Below, in pieces: positions 35,844 through 45,769 of a DNA stretch of 64,000 nucleotides. Source of the stretch: Betaproteobacteria bacterium (GTDB lineage Bacteria; Pseudomonadota; Gammaproteobacteria; Burkholderiales; SG8-41); contig JAOTVX010000002.1 of NCBI GenBank assembly GCA_029863175.1, forward strand, positions 62,001 to 126,000. The letters are read 5' to 3'. The position numbers were made by a program, and so were the translations under genes. How positions within the stretch are numbered: position 1 is the stretch's first letter; the number at the start of each line of letters is the position of its first letter. The notes beneath the pieces were generated by a model. That model saw nothing but the letters and a program-made list of their open reading frames with translations, did no database searches and had not been told where the DNA came from.

Positions 35844-36581
35844 ATGACAAGAACTCTCCGGCGCTTTGAGACGGCCAGCGCACTCGCCAGCGCCGCCGCC
35901 GCGCTCTTTAGCGAAGCAGCGTGCGAGGCGGTTGAGGCGCGCGGGCGTTTCTGCGTCGTGTTGCCCGGGGGCAGAACGCCGACGCTGCTCTTCGCAGCGC
36001 TGCGCGAAGCACCGTGGGCCGGCAAGGTGCCGTGGCACGACAGCCATTTTTTCTGGAGCGACGAGCGCTGCCTGCCGGCCGACCACCCCGACAGCAACTA
36101 CGGGCTGGCGCGGCGCGAGCTGCTCACGCGCGTTTCGATCCCCGCGGGCCATGTCCACCGCGCCCCCACCGAGATCAGCGCCGCAAACCAGGCCGCGGCG
36201 GCGTGGGAGCACGCCCTGCGCGAATTCTTCGGCGCGGGGGCCCATGCCCCGCTCTTTCCGGAATTCGATCTCGTCGTGCTCGGTATCGGCGCCGACGGGC
36301 ACACGGCGTCGCTCTTTCCCGGCGATCCCGCGCTCGAGATCTCCGAGCGCTGGGTCGCCGCAGTGGCGCCCTCCGGCACGCCCCCCGTCGCGCGCCTGAC
36401 GCTTACCCTGCCGGTGTTCAATCATGCGCGTCGGGTGATGTTTCTCGGCGCTGGTCCGGACAAACGGCAGGTGATGGACGCGATCGCGACCGGGAACAAT
36501 CCGGCTGCAGCCCGCTTTCCCGCGGCGCGAGTCAGCCCGCGTGGGCAACTGATCTGGCTCTACACCGAAGCGCCACTCTGA
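35844..36581 (+). CDS. pgl: 6-phosphogluconolactonase
   Basis: 245 residues; ATG at 35844 with possible GTG starts a few codons upstream. Motifs of the GlmB/NagB-like Pgl family: VVLPGGRTPTLLFAAL, FFWSDERCLPADHPDSNYGLA and LVVLGIGADGHTASLFPG. It hydrolyses the lactone made by Zwf. It is the third gene of the operon and ends about 120 bp before the carbamate kinase. Confidence 0.95.
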   Translation: MTRTLRRFETASALASAAAALFSEAACEAVEARGRFCVVLPGGRTPTLLFAALREAPWAGKVPWHDSHFFWSDERCLPADHPDSNYGLARRELLTRVSIPAGHVHRAPTEISAANQAAAAWEHALREFFGAGAHAPLFPEFDLVVLGIGADGHTASLFPGDPALEISERWVAAVAPSGTPPVARLTLTLPVFNHARRVMFLGAGPDKRQVMDAIATGNNPAAARFPAARVSPRGQLIWLYTEAPL

Positions 36582-36702
36582 TTCTTCCAGCCGGATAACC
36601 CCAAATGGCGGCAGGATATAAGATAATTTCCACCGCCGAGACGCCAGCGCTCCCCGCGCCGGCGTGGGCGAGTGGCGGGAGCGCCGTGAACGGACAAACG
36701 CA

Positions 36703-37653
36703 ATGAAAGTGGTGGTGACACTCGGCAGCGACGCGCTCGTCAAACGCGGCGAGCCGATGGATGCAAAAGTAATGCAGAAGAACGTGGCACAGTCCGCGGC
36801 GGCGCTCGCCACGATCGCGCGTGCGCACCGGCTCGTCGTGATCCACAGCACCGGTCCGCAAGCGGGTCTGGTCGCGCTGAAATCCGAGGCCTACGCGGAC
36901 TCCTACCAGTACCCGCTGGACGTGCTGACTGCCGAGGCAGAGGGCCTGATCGGCTCCATGATCCAGCAGGAGCTGGCGAACCTGCTGCCGAAGCATACGA
37001 TCGTGGCACTCCTTACACGAGTTCTCGTGAAAGAGAACGACCCCGCCTTCAAGCTTCCCGCCAAGCCGATTGGCGCCAACTACAGTGGCGAGCAAGCGGA
37101 ACGCATGGAGAAAGCCCATGGCTGGACGATGGTGCTTGAGGGCTTGAGATGGCGGCGCGTGGTGCCTTCGCCTGAGCCGGTCCGCATCCTCGAGCTCAAC
37201 GCGATCCGCCTGCTGCTCAAGGCGGGCGCGGTGGTGATATGCGCCGGCGGCGGCGGCATTCCCGTGATGGCCAACGCCAAGAACGAGGTGCGCGGGGTGG
37301 AGGCGGTGATTGAAAAGGATCTGGTGGCATCGCTGCTCGCCCGGAAAATCGAGGCCGATGCGCTGCTCCTGCTCACCGACGTCGAGGCGGTATTCCGGAA
37401 TTGGGGCGCGGCGGACGCTCGGCCGATCCGCGAGACGACGCCGAGCGAGCTGCGGAGACACGTTTTCGCGCCGTGGTCGATGGCCCCCAAGGTCAAAGCA
37501 GCGTGCCGCTTCATCGACGCCGGCGGTAAGCTGGCGGGCATTGGCCGCCTCGAGGATGCAGGGATGATTCTCCACGGCCTGACGGGAACGATTGTGCGCG
37601 AGACCGGCGTCACGCTCGATTTCGTCCGAAAGCCCCGCACGGCGAAGCCCTGA
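36703..37653 (+). CDS. arcC: Carbamate kinase-like amino-acid kinase
   Basis: 316 residues. ATG at 36703 starts the conserved core (KVVVTLGSDAL), and the longer frame from 36664 adds unlike residues. Carbamate-kinase features: GPQAGLVALKSEAY, PTEVDPAF-like VKENDPAFKLPAKPIGANYSG, VVICAGGGGIPVM, EAVIEKDLVASLLA and ADALLLLTDVEAVFRNWG. The reaction is carbamoyl phosphate plus ADP to ATP, ammonia and CO2, or the reverse. The arginine deiminase partners arcA and arcB are not here, so it may serve another carbamoyl-phosphate route. Confidence 0.87.
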   Translation: MKVVVTLGSDALVKRGEPMDAKVMQKNVAQSAAALATIARAHRLVVIHSTGPQAGLVALKSEAYADSYQYPLDVLTAEAEGLIGSMIQQELANLLPKHTIVALLTRVLVKENDPAFKLPAKPIGANYSGEQAERMEKAHGWTMVLEGLRWRRVVPSPEPVRILELNAIRLLLKAGAVVICAGGGGIPVMANAKNEVRGVEAVIEKDLVASLLARKIEADALLLLTDVEAVFRNWGAADARPIRETTPSELRRHVFAPWSMAPKVKAACRFIDAGGKLAGIGRLEDAGMILHGLTGTIVRETGVTLDFVRKPRTAKP

Positions 37654-37677
37654 TACGGGGCATCCTCCCGGCACTGC

Positions 37678-37683
37678 TAGAAT
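37678..37683 (+). promoter_or_regulatory. Possible -10 element for uvrA
   Basis: TAGAAT lies 36 nt before the uvrA ATG. No good -35 is apparent, and I see no LexA-like palindrome here. Confidence 0.3.
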
Positions 37684-37719
37684 AGCCGCCTTTCGCGACG
37701 TTCGCCCTGCTGCAGCGGC

Positions 37720-40700
37720 ATGCACGAATCGAACTCCCGACGCGCCATCGTCGTCCGCGGCGCCCGCCAGAACAACCTGAAGAACCTGACGTTCGAGCTG
37801 CCCACGAACGAGCTGATCGTGGTGACCGGGGTCTCGGGCTCGGGCAAGTCCTCGCTCGTCTTTGACACGCTCTACGCCGAGGGGCAGCGCCGCTACGTCG
37901 AGACGTTCTCGCCCTACGCGAGGCAGTTTCTGGACCGCATGGACAAGCCACAGGTGGACGCGGTCGAGGGTATTCCTCCCGCGATCGCCATCGATCAGAC
38001 CAACCCCGTGCGCACTTCGCGCTCCACCGTCGGCACGATGACGGAGCTGAACGACCACTTGAAGCTCCTGTTTGCACGGGCGGCGTATCTGCACTGCAGC
38101 GGTTGCGGGCGGCGCGTCGCGCGCGACACGCCGGATACGATCTACGCCGATCTTTTGGCGCGTGCGCGCGATGCCGGCAACCCGCGCGTCATCATCACAT
38201 TTCCCGTGCCGGTACCGAAGAACTTCTCTGTCGCCGAGGTTAAGCAGCTCCTCGAGCGCCAGGGCTACACCCGCCTTCATTCGGAGCAGAAGGATCTGCT
38301 CGAGGTCGTGCAGGATCGCGTGCGTCTGGGCTCGGACGAGCGTGCCCGGATCATGGAAGCGCTGGAAGCCGCGCTGCGCATCGGCCACGGCCGCGTCAAT
38401 GTGTATGCCGTCGCTAATGGCGACGGGGATCATCCCACATCCTTCATCTCTCGTCCCTCGCCGTGGAGGTACTCCACGAACCTGCACTGCGCGGATTGCG
38501 ACATTCACTGCCAGGACCCGACGCCCAGCCTGTTTTCATTCAACTCGCCGGTCGGCGCGTGCGAAGCCTGCCGTGGATTCGGGCGCGTGATCGGCGTCGA
38601 TTACGGCCTCGTTATCCCGGACGAGGGAAAGACGCTACGCGGTGGCGCTATCCGGCCGTGGCAAACCGAGTCGTATCGCGGCTGGAACGATGACCTCATT
38701 CAATACGCGCGCAAGCGCGGGGTGCCGCTCGACACACCTTGGCGCGAGCTGACGGACACTCAGCGCCGCTGGGTGCTCGAGGGCGATGAGGGCTGGGTGA
38801 GCTGGCGGAAATCGTGGCCCGGCAAGTGGTACGGCGTCGGGCGCTTCTTCAAGTGGCTCGAGACCAAGGCCTACAAGATGCACATCCGTGTGCTCCTTTC
38901 GCGCTACCGGGCCTACACGGCGTGCGAGGCATGCAACGGCGCGCGGCTGAAAACCGACGCCCTGCTGTGGCGTGTGGGCAGCAAGGACGAGGCGGATGCC
39001 GTGCTTGGTGCTTCGGCGCGCTTCAAGCCGCAGGGCGTAAATTGGGATGCAGACCGGCTTGCTGTTCTACCCGGCCTGTCGCTGCACGATCTCGTTCTAC
39101 TGCCGATCCAGCGTTGCCGCGCGTTCTTCGATCGCGTCACCCTCCCGTCCCCGCTGGATGAGGCCGCCGAGCTGCTGCTCGACGAGATCCGCGCGCGGTT
39201 CGGTTATCTCGTCGAGGTGGGGCTCGGCTATCTAACGCTCGACCGGCAGTCGCGCACGCTCTCGGGCGGCGAGGTGCAACGCATCAACCTCACCACCGCG
39301 CTCGGCACGTCCCTCGTGAACACGCTCTTTGTCCTAGACGAGCCGTCCATCGGTTTGCATCCGCGCGACATGGGGCGCGTCATCGGCGTGATGCAACGCC
39401 TGCGCGATGCGGGCAACACACTACTGGTGGTCGAGCACGATCCCCAAATCATGTTTGCGGCTGACCGTATTCTCGACCTCGGCCCCGGACCTGGCGAGCG
39501 CGGCGGCGAGATCGTCTTCTTCGGCACGCCTAAGGCGCTGTGCAACACGGCCGGCTCCCTTACCGGCGAGTACCTGTCCGGTCGCAGGGCCGCTGCGGGG
39601 CGCACCGCATCGCGTCAGTTCGACTTCACTAAGGCGCCGCGGATGGTAATCCGCGGCGCCTCCGAGCACAACCTGAAGAACCTCGACGTGACAATTCCGC
39701 TCGAGCGACTCGTATGCATCACCGGCGTGTCGGGCTCCGGCAAGTCCACCCTGGTGCAGGACGTGCTCTACGCGGCGCTCCTGAGGGCCAAGGGGAAGCC
39801 CACCGACGCGCCCGGGAAGCATCGCGCGTTGAAGGGTCACGAGCGCATCGCCGAGGTGGTGATGGTCGATCAATCACGGATCGGACGCACGACGCGCTCA
39901 AATCCGGCGAGTTATGTCGGCGCTTTTGATGCAATCCGCAAGATCTATACCGAGCTGCCACTCGCGCAGGAGCGCGACTACACCGCTGGCACGTTCAGCT
40001 TCAACTCCGGCAACGGGCGCTGCCCGACGTGCGGCGGCAACGGCTTCGAGCACATCGAGATGCAGTTCCTCTCCGACGTCTACCTACGCTGCCCGGATTG
40101 CGACGGCAAGCGTTATCGCCCCGAAGTTCTCGAGGTGAAACTCCATCCGCAGGCGGAGTTTCATGTTCAAGGTTCAAAGTTCAAGGTTCAAGGTTCCGGA
40201 TCGCAGGGCGAGGGCAAGTCCATCGCGGATGTGCTGGACATGACGGTATCCGAGGCGATCCAGTTTTTCAGCGCGCGCGCGGAGGTTTGCCGCGCGCTGA
40301 AACCACTCGTCGACGTCGGCCTCGACTACCTCCGGCTCGGCCAGCCTGTTCCCACCCTCTCGGGCGGCGAAGCCCAGCGCCTGAAACTCGCCGGCCACCT
40401 CGCCGCTGCCAAATCCCCCCAACCCCCCTTTGCTAAAGGGGGGGCTGAATCCCCCCAACGCCCCTTCGCTAAAGAAGGGGCTGAATCCCCCCAACGCCCC
40501 TTCGCTAAAGGGGGGCGCAAACCCCCCTACCCCCCTTTGCCAAAGGGGGGTGACGCGCAGCGTGGGGGGATTTTGTTCCTGTTCGACGAACCTACGACGG
40601 GACTGCACTTCGACGACGTCGCGAAGCTGCTGCGCGCCTTTCGCAAGCTGCTGGCGGCGGGCAATTCGCTCGTAGTGATCGAGCATAACCTAGATGTCAT

Positions 40701-43700
40701 CGCCGCTGCCGACTGGATCATCGACCTCGGGCCGGAGGGCGGCGACGCCGGCGGCGAGATCGTCGCCACAGGCACGCCGCAACAAGTTGCGGCGTGCCTT
40801 ACCTCGCATACAGGAAAAGCCCTGCGCGAATACCAAGCGGCCCTCGCGGCCCCATCTGTCGTGGCAGCAGGTGGACCCTGCGTGGATACGCCAACCACCC
40901 ATCACTCATCACCCGTCACCCATCACTGTATTCAAGTGCACGGCGCACGTGAACACAATCTGAAGAACATCGACGTCACGATCCCGCGCAACCGCTTCAC
41001 CGTGGTGACCGGCGTTTCGGGCTCGGGCAAGTCCACGCTCGCCTTCGACATCGTGTTCGCGGAAGGCCAGCGCCGCTACCTCGAGTCGCTCAATGCCTAC
41101 GCACGCCAGTTCGTCGAGCCCGCCGCGCGTCCCGACGTGGACGCGATCTACGGGATTCCGCCTACGGTCGCCATCGAGCAGCGCACGAGCCGCGGTGGGC
41201 GCAAATCGACCGTCGGCACCCTCACGGAAATCCACCATTTCCTGCGCCTGCTGTTCATGAAGCTCGGCACGCAGTACTGCCCGAATTGCAACGTGCCGAT
41301 CGAGCCGCAAAGCCTCGATTCCATTACGGCCCGCGTCGTGCGCGAGCACCGCGGCTCGCGGGTGGGCCTGCTGGCGCCGCTGGTCGTGAATCGCAAGGGC
41401 TATTACACCGACCTCGCCAGGTGGGCGCGCGCCAAGGACTACACGCATCTCCGCGTCGACGGCGCGTTTATCCCGACCGACGCGTGGCCGCGGCTGCCGC
41501 GTTTTCAGGAACACACGATCGAGCTGCCGGTTGCCGACGTGCGCGCGGCACCGGAGAACGAGGCCGCCCTGCGCGAAGCGCTCGCGCGAGCGCTCGAACA
41601 CGGCAAAGGCGCGGTGCACGTGCTCGCGCCGCTGGAGGCGCTCGAGCGCGCGATGGCGAAATGCGATCCCGCGCTCGCCGTAATGACCGAAACAGTGTTT
41701 TCCGCAAAGCGCGCCTGTCCCTCGTGCGGCGCGAGTTTCCCCGAGCTCGATCCCCGGCTCTTCTCCTATAACTCGAAGCACGGCTGGTGCCCGGGCTGCT
41801 ACGGCACGGGGGCGAAGCTCTCCGGTTTCGACGAGGAGCAGAGCGGCGAGGAAATCTGGTGGAACGAATGGTACGAAGGGGAGCCGATTCCCTGCACTTC
41901 GTGCAACGGGAATCGGCTCAATTCCACTGCATTGGCGGTCAAGTTTCGCGGGCAGTCGATCGCCGATCTAAGCAAGCTGTCGATATCGGTTACTGAAAAT
42001 TTCTTCATTAATCTCCGCCTGGACGGACGACAGGCGGAGATTGCGCGCGACATCGTGGCCGAACTGCGGAGCCGGCTCGCCTTCCTGCGTGAGGTCGGGC
42101 TTTCCTACCTCGCGCTCGATCGCGCCGCGCCCACGCTCTCGGGCGGCGAAGCGCAACGGATCCGGCTCGCCGCGCAGCTCGGCTCCAACCTGCGCGGCGT
42201 GTGCTACGTGCTGGACGAGCCGACAATCGGGCTGCATCCACGCGATAACCGTATTCTGCTCGATACGCTGGACCGCCTCGAGCGCAAGGGCAACACGCTG
42301 ATCGTGGTCGAGCATGACGAGGAAACGATCCGGCGAGCGGGGCACGTGATCGACCTGGGACCGGGCGCCGGCAATCGCGGCGGCGAGGTGGTCGCTGCGG
42401 GCAGCGCCGAGGACCTGGTCAAGGCGCCCGCGTCGGTGACAGGACGGTTTCTCGCGCGGCCTCTGCTCCACCCCCTGCATGCGCGGCGTCCTGTCTCGAC
42501 CGCGACGCCCGCCATCACCGTGGAAGGCGCCGACCTGCACAATCTTAAGGATTTGCGGTTCCGCGTGCCACTCGGCCGCCTCACGGTCGTGACCGGCGTT
42601 TCAGGCTCAGGCAAATCCACGCTCGCGCGCGATGTTCTCTATTCCAGTCTGCAGCGCCTCCTCGCCCAGCGCCGCAACCACTCCCGGCACCGAAAGACGG
42701 CCGGCAAGGGGCAGCGGACCAACTCGTCAGTCGTCACTCGTCACTCGTCACCGTCTTTAGCCGGCTGCCGTGCCATCCGCGGCTGGGACGCCGTGGGTCG
42801 CGTTCTGGAAGTCGATCAGACGCCGATCGGCAAGACACCGCGCTCGTGCCCGGCTACCTACGTCGGTTTCTGGGACCAGGTGCGCCGGCTCTACGCCGAG
42901 TTGACGGACGCGCGCATGCGCGGCTACACCGCAAGCCGGTTCTCGTTCAACACGGCCGGCGGGCGCTGCGCGGCGTGCGAAGGACAGGGCCTGAAACGCA
43001 TCGAGATGAGTTTCCTGCCCGATGTGAAGGTGACCTGCGAAGCATGCCGCGGTGCGCGCTTCAATCCCGAGACGCTCGCGGTGCGTTTCAAGGACAAGAG
43101 CATCGGCGAGGTGCTGGCGATGAGCGTCGCCGAAGCGGTGGAATTCTTCGCCGCCCATTCCTCGATCCATCATGCGCTCACGCTCCTGCAAGACGTGGGT
43201 CTCGGCTACCTCACGCTCGGCCAGCAAAGCCCCACCCTATCCGGCGGCGAGGCGCAGCGCATCAAATTAGTGACCGAGCTTGCTAAATCCCCCCAACCCC
43301 CCTTTGCTAAAGGGGGGGCAAATCCACCCTACCCCCCTTTGATAAAGGGGGGTGACGCGAATCCACCCTACCCCACTGTGACAAAGGGGGATGACGCGAA
43401 GCGTGGGGGGATTCACACGCTCTATGTTTTGGACGAACCGACCGTCGGCCTGCACATGGCCGACGTGGAAAAGCTCCTGAGGGTCCTGCACCGGCTCGTG
43501 GACGCCGGCAATTCCGTGGTCGTGATCGAGCACAACCTCGACGTCATCGCGGAGGCCAACTGGGTCATCGATCTCGGTCCGGAAGGCGGCGAAGCCGGCG
43601 GCCGCATCGTCGCGCAAGGGCCACCGGAATCGGTGGCCCTCAGGCACGCCGGGAGCCATACGGGACGCATCCTCGGGGAATTCCTGCGCGAGCGCAGCGT

Positions 43701-43734
43701 CAACAACGAATTAGCCGCCGATGAACGCCGATGA
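37720..43734 (+). CDS. uvrA: Double-length UvrA (two tandem UvrA units, four ATPase domains)
   Basis: 2004 residues made of two complete UvrA-like halves (about 1-1060 and 1070-2004). Walker A motifs TGVSGSGKS occur at about 37, 668, 1097 and 1625. Each nucleotide-binding domain has its own SGGE-QR signature and Walker B/DEPT region. Zinc-type CxxC pairs are present (for example [24 protein letters not shown]). Fused UvrA proteins of about 1,900 residues are known in Burkholderiales; they belong to UvrABC damage recognition, though the paralogue's role is less defined. Five blocks of intergenic repeat DNA are read in frame at 40160, 40411, 40895, 42724 and 43285, and a sixth forms the C-terminus and stop. 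Without them it would be about 1,850 residues. No other frame breaks are seen. Confidence 0.93.
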   Translation: MHESNSRRAIVVRGARQNNLKNLTFELPTNELIVVTGVSGSGKSSLVFDTLYAEGQRRYVETFSPYARQFLDRMDKPQVDAVEGIPPAIAIDQTNPVRTSRSTVGTMTELNDHLKLLFARAAYLHCSGCGRRVARDTPDTIYADLLARARDAGNPRVIITFPVPVPKNFSVAEVKQLLERQGYTRLHSEQKDLLEVVQDRVRLGSDERARIMEALEAALRIGHGRVNVYAVANGDGDHPTSFISRPSPWRYSTNLHCADCDIHCQDPTPSLFSFNSPVGACEACRGFGRVIGVDYGLVIPDEGKTLRGGAIRPWQTESYRGWNDDLIQYARKRGVPLDTPWRELTDTQRRWVLEGDEGWVSWRKSWPGKWYGVGRFFKWLETKAYKMHIRVLLSRYRAYTACEACNGARLKTDALLWRVGSKDEADAVLGASARFKPQGVNWDADRLAVLPGLSLHDLVLLPIQRCRAFFDRVTLPSPLDEAAELLLDEIRARFGYLVEVGLGYLTLDRQSRTLSGGEVQRINLTTALGTSLVNTLFVLDEPSIGLHPRDMGRVIGVMQRLRDAGNTLLVVEHDPQIMFAADRILDLGPGPGERGGEIVFFGTPKALCNTAGSLTGEYLSGRRAAAGRTASRQFDFTKAPRMVIRGASEHNLKNLDVTIPLERLVCITGVSGSGKSTLVQDVLYAALLRAKGKPTDAPGKHRALKGHERIAEVVMVDQSRIGRTTRSNPASYVGAFDAIRKIYTELPLAQERDYTAGTFSFNSGNGRCPTCGGNGFEHIEMQFLSDVYLRCPDCDGKRYRPEVLEVKLHPQAEFHVQGSKFKVQGSGSQGEGKSIADVLDMTVSEAIQFFSARAEVCRALKPLVDVGLDYLRLGQPVPTLSGGEAQRLKLAGHLAAAKSPQPPFAKGGAESPQRPFAKEGAESPQRPFAKGGRKPPYPPLPKGGDAQRGGILFLFDEPTTGLHFDDVAKLLRAFRKLLAAGNSLVVIEHNLDVIAAADWIIDLGPEGGDAGGEIVATGTPQQVAACLTSHTGKALREYQAALAAPSVVAAGGPCVDTPTTHHSSPVTHHCIQVHGAREHNLKNIDVTIPRNRFTVVTGVSGSGKSTLAFDIVFAEGQRRYLESLNAYARQFVEPAARPDVDAIYGIPPTVAIEQRTSRGGRKSTVGTLTEIHHFLRLLFMKLGTQYCPNCNVPIEPQSLDSITARVVREHRGSRVGLLAPLVVNRKGYYTDLARWARAKDYTHLRVDGAFIPTDAWPRLPRFQEHTIELPVADVRAAPENEAALREALARALEHGKGAVHVLAPLEALERAMAKCDPALAVMTETVFSAKRACPSCGASFPELDPRLFSYNSKHGWCPGCYGTGAKLSGFDEEQSGEEIWWNEWYEGEPIPCTSCNGNRLNSTALAVKFRGQSIADLSKLSISVTENFFINLRLDGRQAEIARDIVAELRSRLAFLREVGLSYLALDRAAPTLSGGEAQRIRLAAQLGSNLRGVCYVLDEPTIGLHPRDNRILLDTLDRLERKGNTLIVVEHDEETIRRAGHVIDLGPGAGNRGGEVVAAGSAEDLVKAPASVTGRFLARPLLHPLHARRPVSTATPAITVEGADLHNLKDLRFRVPLGRLTVVTGVSGSGKSTLARDVLYSSLQRLLAQRRNHSRHRKTAGKGQRTNSSVVTRHSSPSLAGCRAIRGWDAVGRVLEVDQTPIGKTPRSCPATYVGFWDQVRRLYAELTDARMRGYTASRFSFNTAGGRCAACEGQGLKRIEMSFLPDVKVTCEACRGARFNPETLAVRFKDKSIGEVLAMSVAEAVEFFAAHSSIHHALTLLQDVGLGYLTLGQQSPTLSGGEAQRIKLVTELAKSPQPPFAKGGANPPYPPLIKGGDANPPYPTVTKGDDAKRGGIHTLYVLDEPTVGLHMADVEKLLRVLHRLVDAGNSVVVIEHNLDVIAEANWVIDLGPEGGEAGGRIVAQGPPESVALRHAGSHTGRILGEFLRERSVNNELAADERR
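40160..40198 (+). repeat. In-frame TTCAAGGTTCAAAGTTC repeat in uvrA
   Basis: ttcatgttcaaggttcaaag continues ttcaaggttcaaggttcc and is translated as [13 protein letters not shown] (about residues 814-827), in the C-terminal ATPase part of the first half. Confidence 0.75.
40411..40573 (+). repeat. In-frame AAATCCCCCC...GGGGGGATTT palindromic element in uvrA
   Basis: Starts AAATCCCCCCAACCCCCC and ends TGGGGGGATTTT, with at least three inner hairpins (ccccttTgctaaagggg type). Translated as [30 protein letters not shown] and [10 protein letters not shown], about 54 residues, between the [10 protein letters not shown] signature and [10 protein letters not shown]. Confidence 0.9.
40895..40926 (+). 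repeat. In-frame CATCAC tandem at the junction of the two UvrA halves
   Basis: ccacccatcactcatcaccc then gtcacccatcac, read as [11 protein letters not shown] (about residues 1059-1069). It separates the end of the first half from [13 protein letters not shown]. Confidence 0.8.
42724..42752 (+). repeat. In-frame GTCACTC tandem in the fourth ATPase domain of UvrA
   Basis: tcgtcagtcgtcactcgtca then ctcgtcacc, read as [10 protein letters not shown] (about residues 1669-1678), between the fourth Walker A and [13 protein letters not shown]. Confidence 0.75.
43285..43413 (+). repeat. Second in-frame AAATCCCCCC palindromic element in uvrA
   Basis: Starts AAATCCCCCCAACCCCCC and ends GGGGGGATT. Read as [21 protein letters not shown] and [11 protein letters not shown], about 43 residues, between [14 protein letters not shown] and [11 protein letters not shown]. 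This is the same structural position as in the first half. Confidence 0.9.
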
Positions 43735-43743
43735 ACGCCGATG
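43711..43743 (+). repeat. GCCGATGAACGCCGATGAAC repeat forming the uvrA 3' end
   Basis: Supplies the last residues (LAADERR) and the TGA stop of uvrA at 43732-43734. It is related to the GCAGATAAACGC family. Confidence 0.85.
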
Positions 43744-43921
43744 TCGTCTCGTTTCTCGTTACGAAGCTTCTCTAGCGCGGCGCGGCAGCTTCGTGTATAG
43801 TGCGCGCCAAGGTTTCTGTTTCGCGTCACCCGGTTAGCGTCTCAGTCGTTTCACGGTCCATCCTGGATCGTCGAATCACCCAACCTAAAATCGAATCTGC
43901 CTGAACCGGTTTGGAAGGCTT

Positions 43922-45520
43922 GTGTCTTCCCGGGCCGATATTCAGGAGATCATCATTAATACCTCATTTGCCAATCTCGGCCTGTCGGCCGAGCTGCTCC
44001 GTGCTGTCACCGAGCAGGGTTACACCACCCCCACCCCAATCCAGGCGCAGGCCATACCCGTCGTACTCGCGGGAAGCGACCTGCTGGGCGCTGCCCAGAC
44101 CGGCACGGGCAAGACTGCGGGCTTCGCGCTGCCTCTGCTGCAGCGGCTCGCGGCGCAGGCCAACGCCAGTCATTCACCCGCGCGCCACCCCGTGCGCGCA
44201 CTCATCGTGGTGCCGACCCGCGAGCTCGCGGCACAGGTGCAGGAAAGCGTGCGCGCCTACGGCAGGCATCTCAAACTGCGCTCGACGGTCATTTTCGGCG
44301 GCGTGGGCATCAATCCCCAATTCGCCGAGCTGCGGCGCGGCACGGACATCGTCGTCGCGACGCCCGGGCGCTTGCTCGACCACGTCCAGCAACGCACGAT
44401 CGACCTGCGCCAGGTTCAGATCCTGGTGCTGGACGAGGCCGACCGCATGCTCGACATGGGATTCATTCCCGACATCCGGCGTATCCTCGCGCTGCTCCCG
44501 GCGACGCGCCAGAACCTGCTGTTCTCGGCAACGTTTCCCGAGGAGATCCGCAAGCTCGCCGGCTCCTTCATGCGCAATCCGGTGACCGTCGAAGTCGCCC
44601 CGCGGAACCGTCCCATCGAGCTCGTGTCGCAGGTCGTGCATCCGGTGGACAAGGACCGCAAGCGCGAGCTACTCGCGCACCTGGTCAAGACAGGCAACTG
44701 GCAACAGGTGCTGGTGTTTACCAAGACCAAGCACGGCGCGAACCGTCTGGCGCAGCAACTCGAGCGCGACGGTATCGAATCCGACGCGATCCACGGCAAC
44801 AAGAGCCAGGGCGCGCGCACCCGGGCACTGAAGCGCTTCAAGGACAACGAGCTGCAGGTGCTGGTCGCCACCGACATCGCGTCGCGGGGGCTGGACATCG
44901 AAGAACTGCCGCACGTGGTGAACTACGACCTGCCGAACGTTCCGGAGGATTACGTGCACCGCATCGGCCGCACCGGCCGCGCAGGTTTGTCGGGCCAGGC
45001 GGTGTCGCTGGTATGTGGCGAGGACCAGCCGCTCCTCGCTGCGATCGAGCGCTTGATTGGCCGGCGCATCGAGCAACAGGTCGTAGCGGGTTTCGAGCCG
45101 GGACAGCCGCATCGCGCTCCGGCCGCGCGTGACTCCAGACCGCGCCAGGGACAGCAGCAACCACGCCGACAACACGGTGATGAGCCGGCGGGCCGCGATT
45201 CGCGACGGCATGGCGGGCAGCACCAGCAACCGGGCCGACAACGCGGCGACGCGCCGGCAGCCCGCGATTCGAGGGCGAACCGCGGCCAGCAACAGCCGAG
45301 GCGGCAAGACAGCGCTCAGCCCGGGCACCGTGCAAAGAAGCCTCACCATCGGCAAGGCCAGCCGGACCAGCGGCAGCACGAGTCTTCGCCGGACCACGGC
45401 AGGACAGCACCCGCCCGGCATAAGGTGGCAGCCCATGCCACTGCCCAGCCTGAGCCGCGCCCCAGCGCAGCCCGGCAGCTGCTGGCGTTGTTCGGGTCCG
45501 TGGGCCGCAAGGCAACCTGA
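43922..45520 (+). CDS. rhlE: DEAD-box RNA helicase RhlE
   Basis: 532 residues; GTG at 43922 after GGAAGG, with Walker A region [16 protein letters not shown] box [12 protein letters not shown] and SAT motif. Helicase C-terminal motifs are [26 protein letters not shown] and [10 protein letters not shown]. RhlE-type proteins remodel structured RNA during ribosome assembly and decay. The C-terminal 140 residues are low-complexity, basic and Gln/Arg-rich, with about three imperfect 22-23-residue repeats each beginning ARDSR or GRDSR. This tail is a likely RNA-binding arm. It is separated from uvrA by 187 bp. Confidence 0.92.
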   Translation: MSSRADIQEIIINTSFANLGLSAELLRAVTEQGYTTPTPIQAQAIPVVLAGSDLLGAAQTGTGKTAGFALPLLQRLAAQANASHSPARHPVRALIVVPTRELAAQVQESVRAYGRHLKLRSTVIFGGVGINPQFAELRRGTDIVVATPGRLLDHVQQRTIDLRQVQILVLDEADRMLDMGFIPDIRRILALLPATRQNLLFSATFPEEIRKLAGSFMRNPVTVEVAPRNRPIELVSQVVHPVDKDRKRELLAHLVKTGNWQQVLVFTKTKHGANRLAQQLERDGIESDAIHGNKSQGARTRALKRFKDNELQVLVATDIASRGLDIEELPHVVNYDLPNVPEDYVHRIGRTGRAGLSGQAVSLVCGEDQPLLAAIERLIGRRIEQQVVAGFEPGQPHRAPAARDSRPRQGQQQPRRQHGDEPAGRDSRRHGGQHQQPGRQRGDAPAARDSRANRGQQQPRRQDSAQPGHRAKKPHHRQGQPDQRQHESSPDHGRTAPARHKVAAHATAQPEPRPSAARQLLALFGSVGRKAT

Positions 45521-45769
45521 TCCCGCGGGGCCGCCGCCCGGCCCCCACCCTTCTCTGCTTGCCGCCGCTTCGGGGCCCGAGCGCACGCCGCTCGCGCCGC
45601 GGGGGCCAGGCATGGTACGCTCGCCAGGCAGTCCTGCTTCTGTTGAACCTGTTTTTTTACTTTGGTCAAACTATTACGGGGAATACCTGAGAAACTTCTT
45701 TCGCTCGGGAGGGTGTATCATTTTTGAACGGGAACCCGGCCGTTCACAAAAACCGCTGCCAGGAAGAAC

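Noticed and set aside
45521..45769. Riboswitch or NrdR box upstream of nrdJ
   Set aside because: No ACACWATAT-type NrdR box or B12 box could be recognised.
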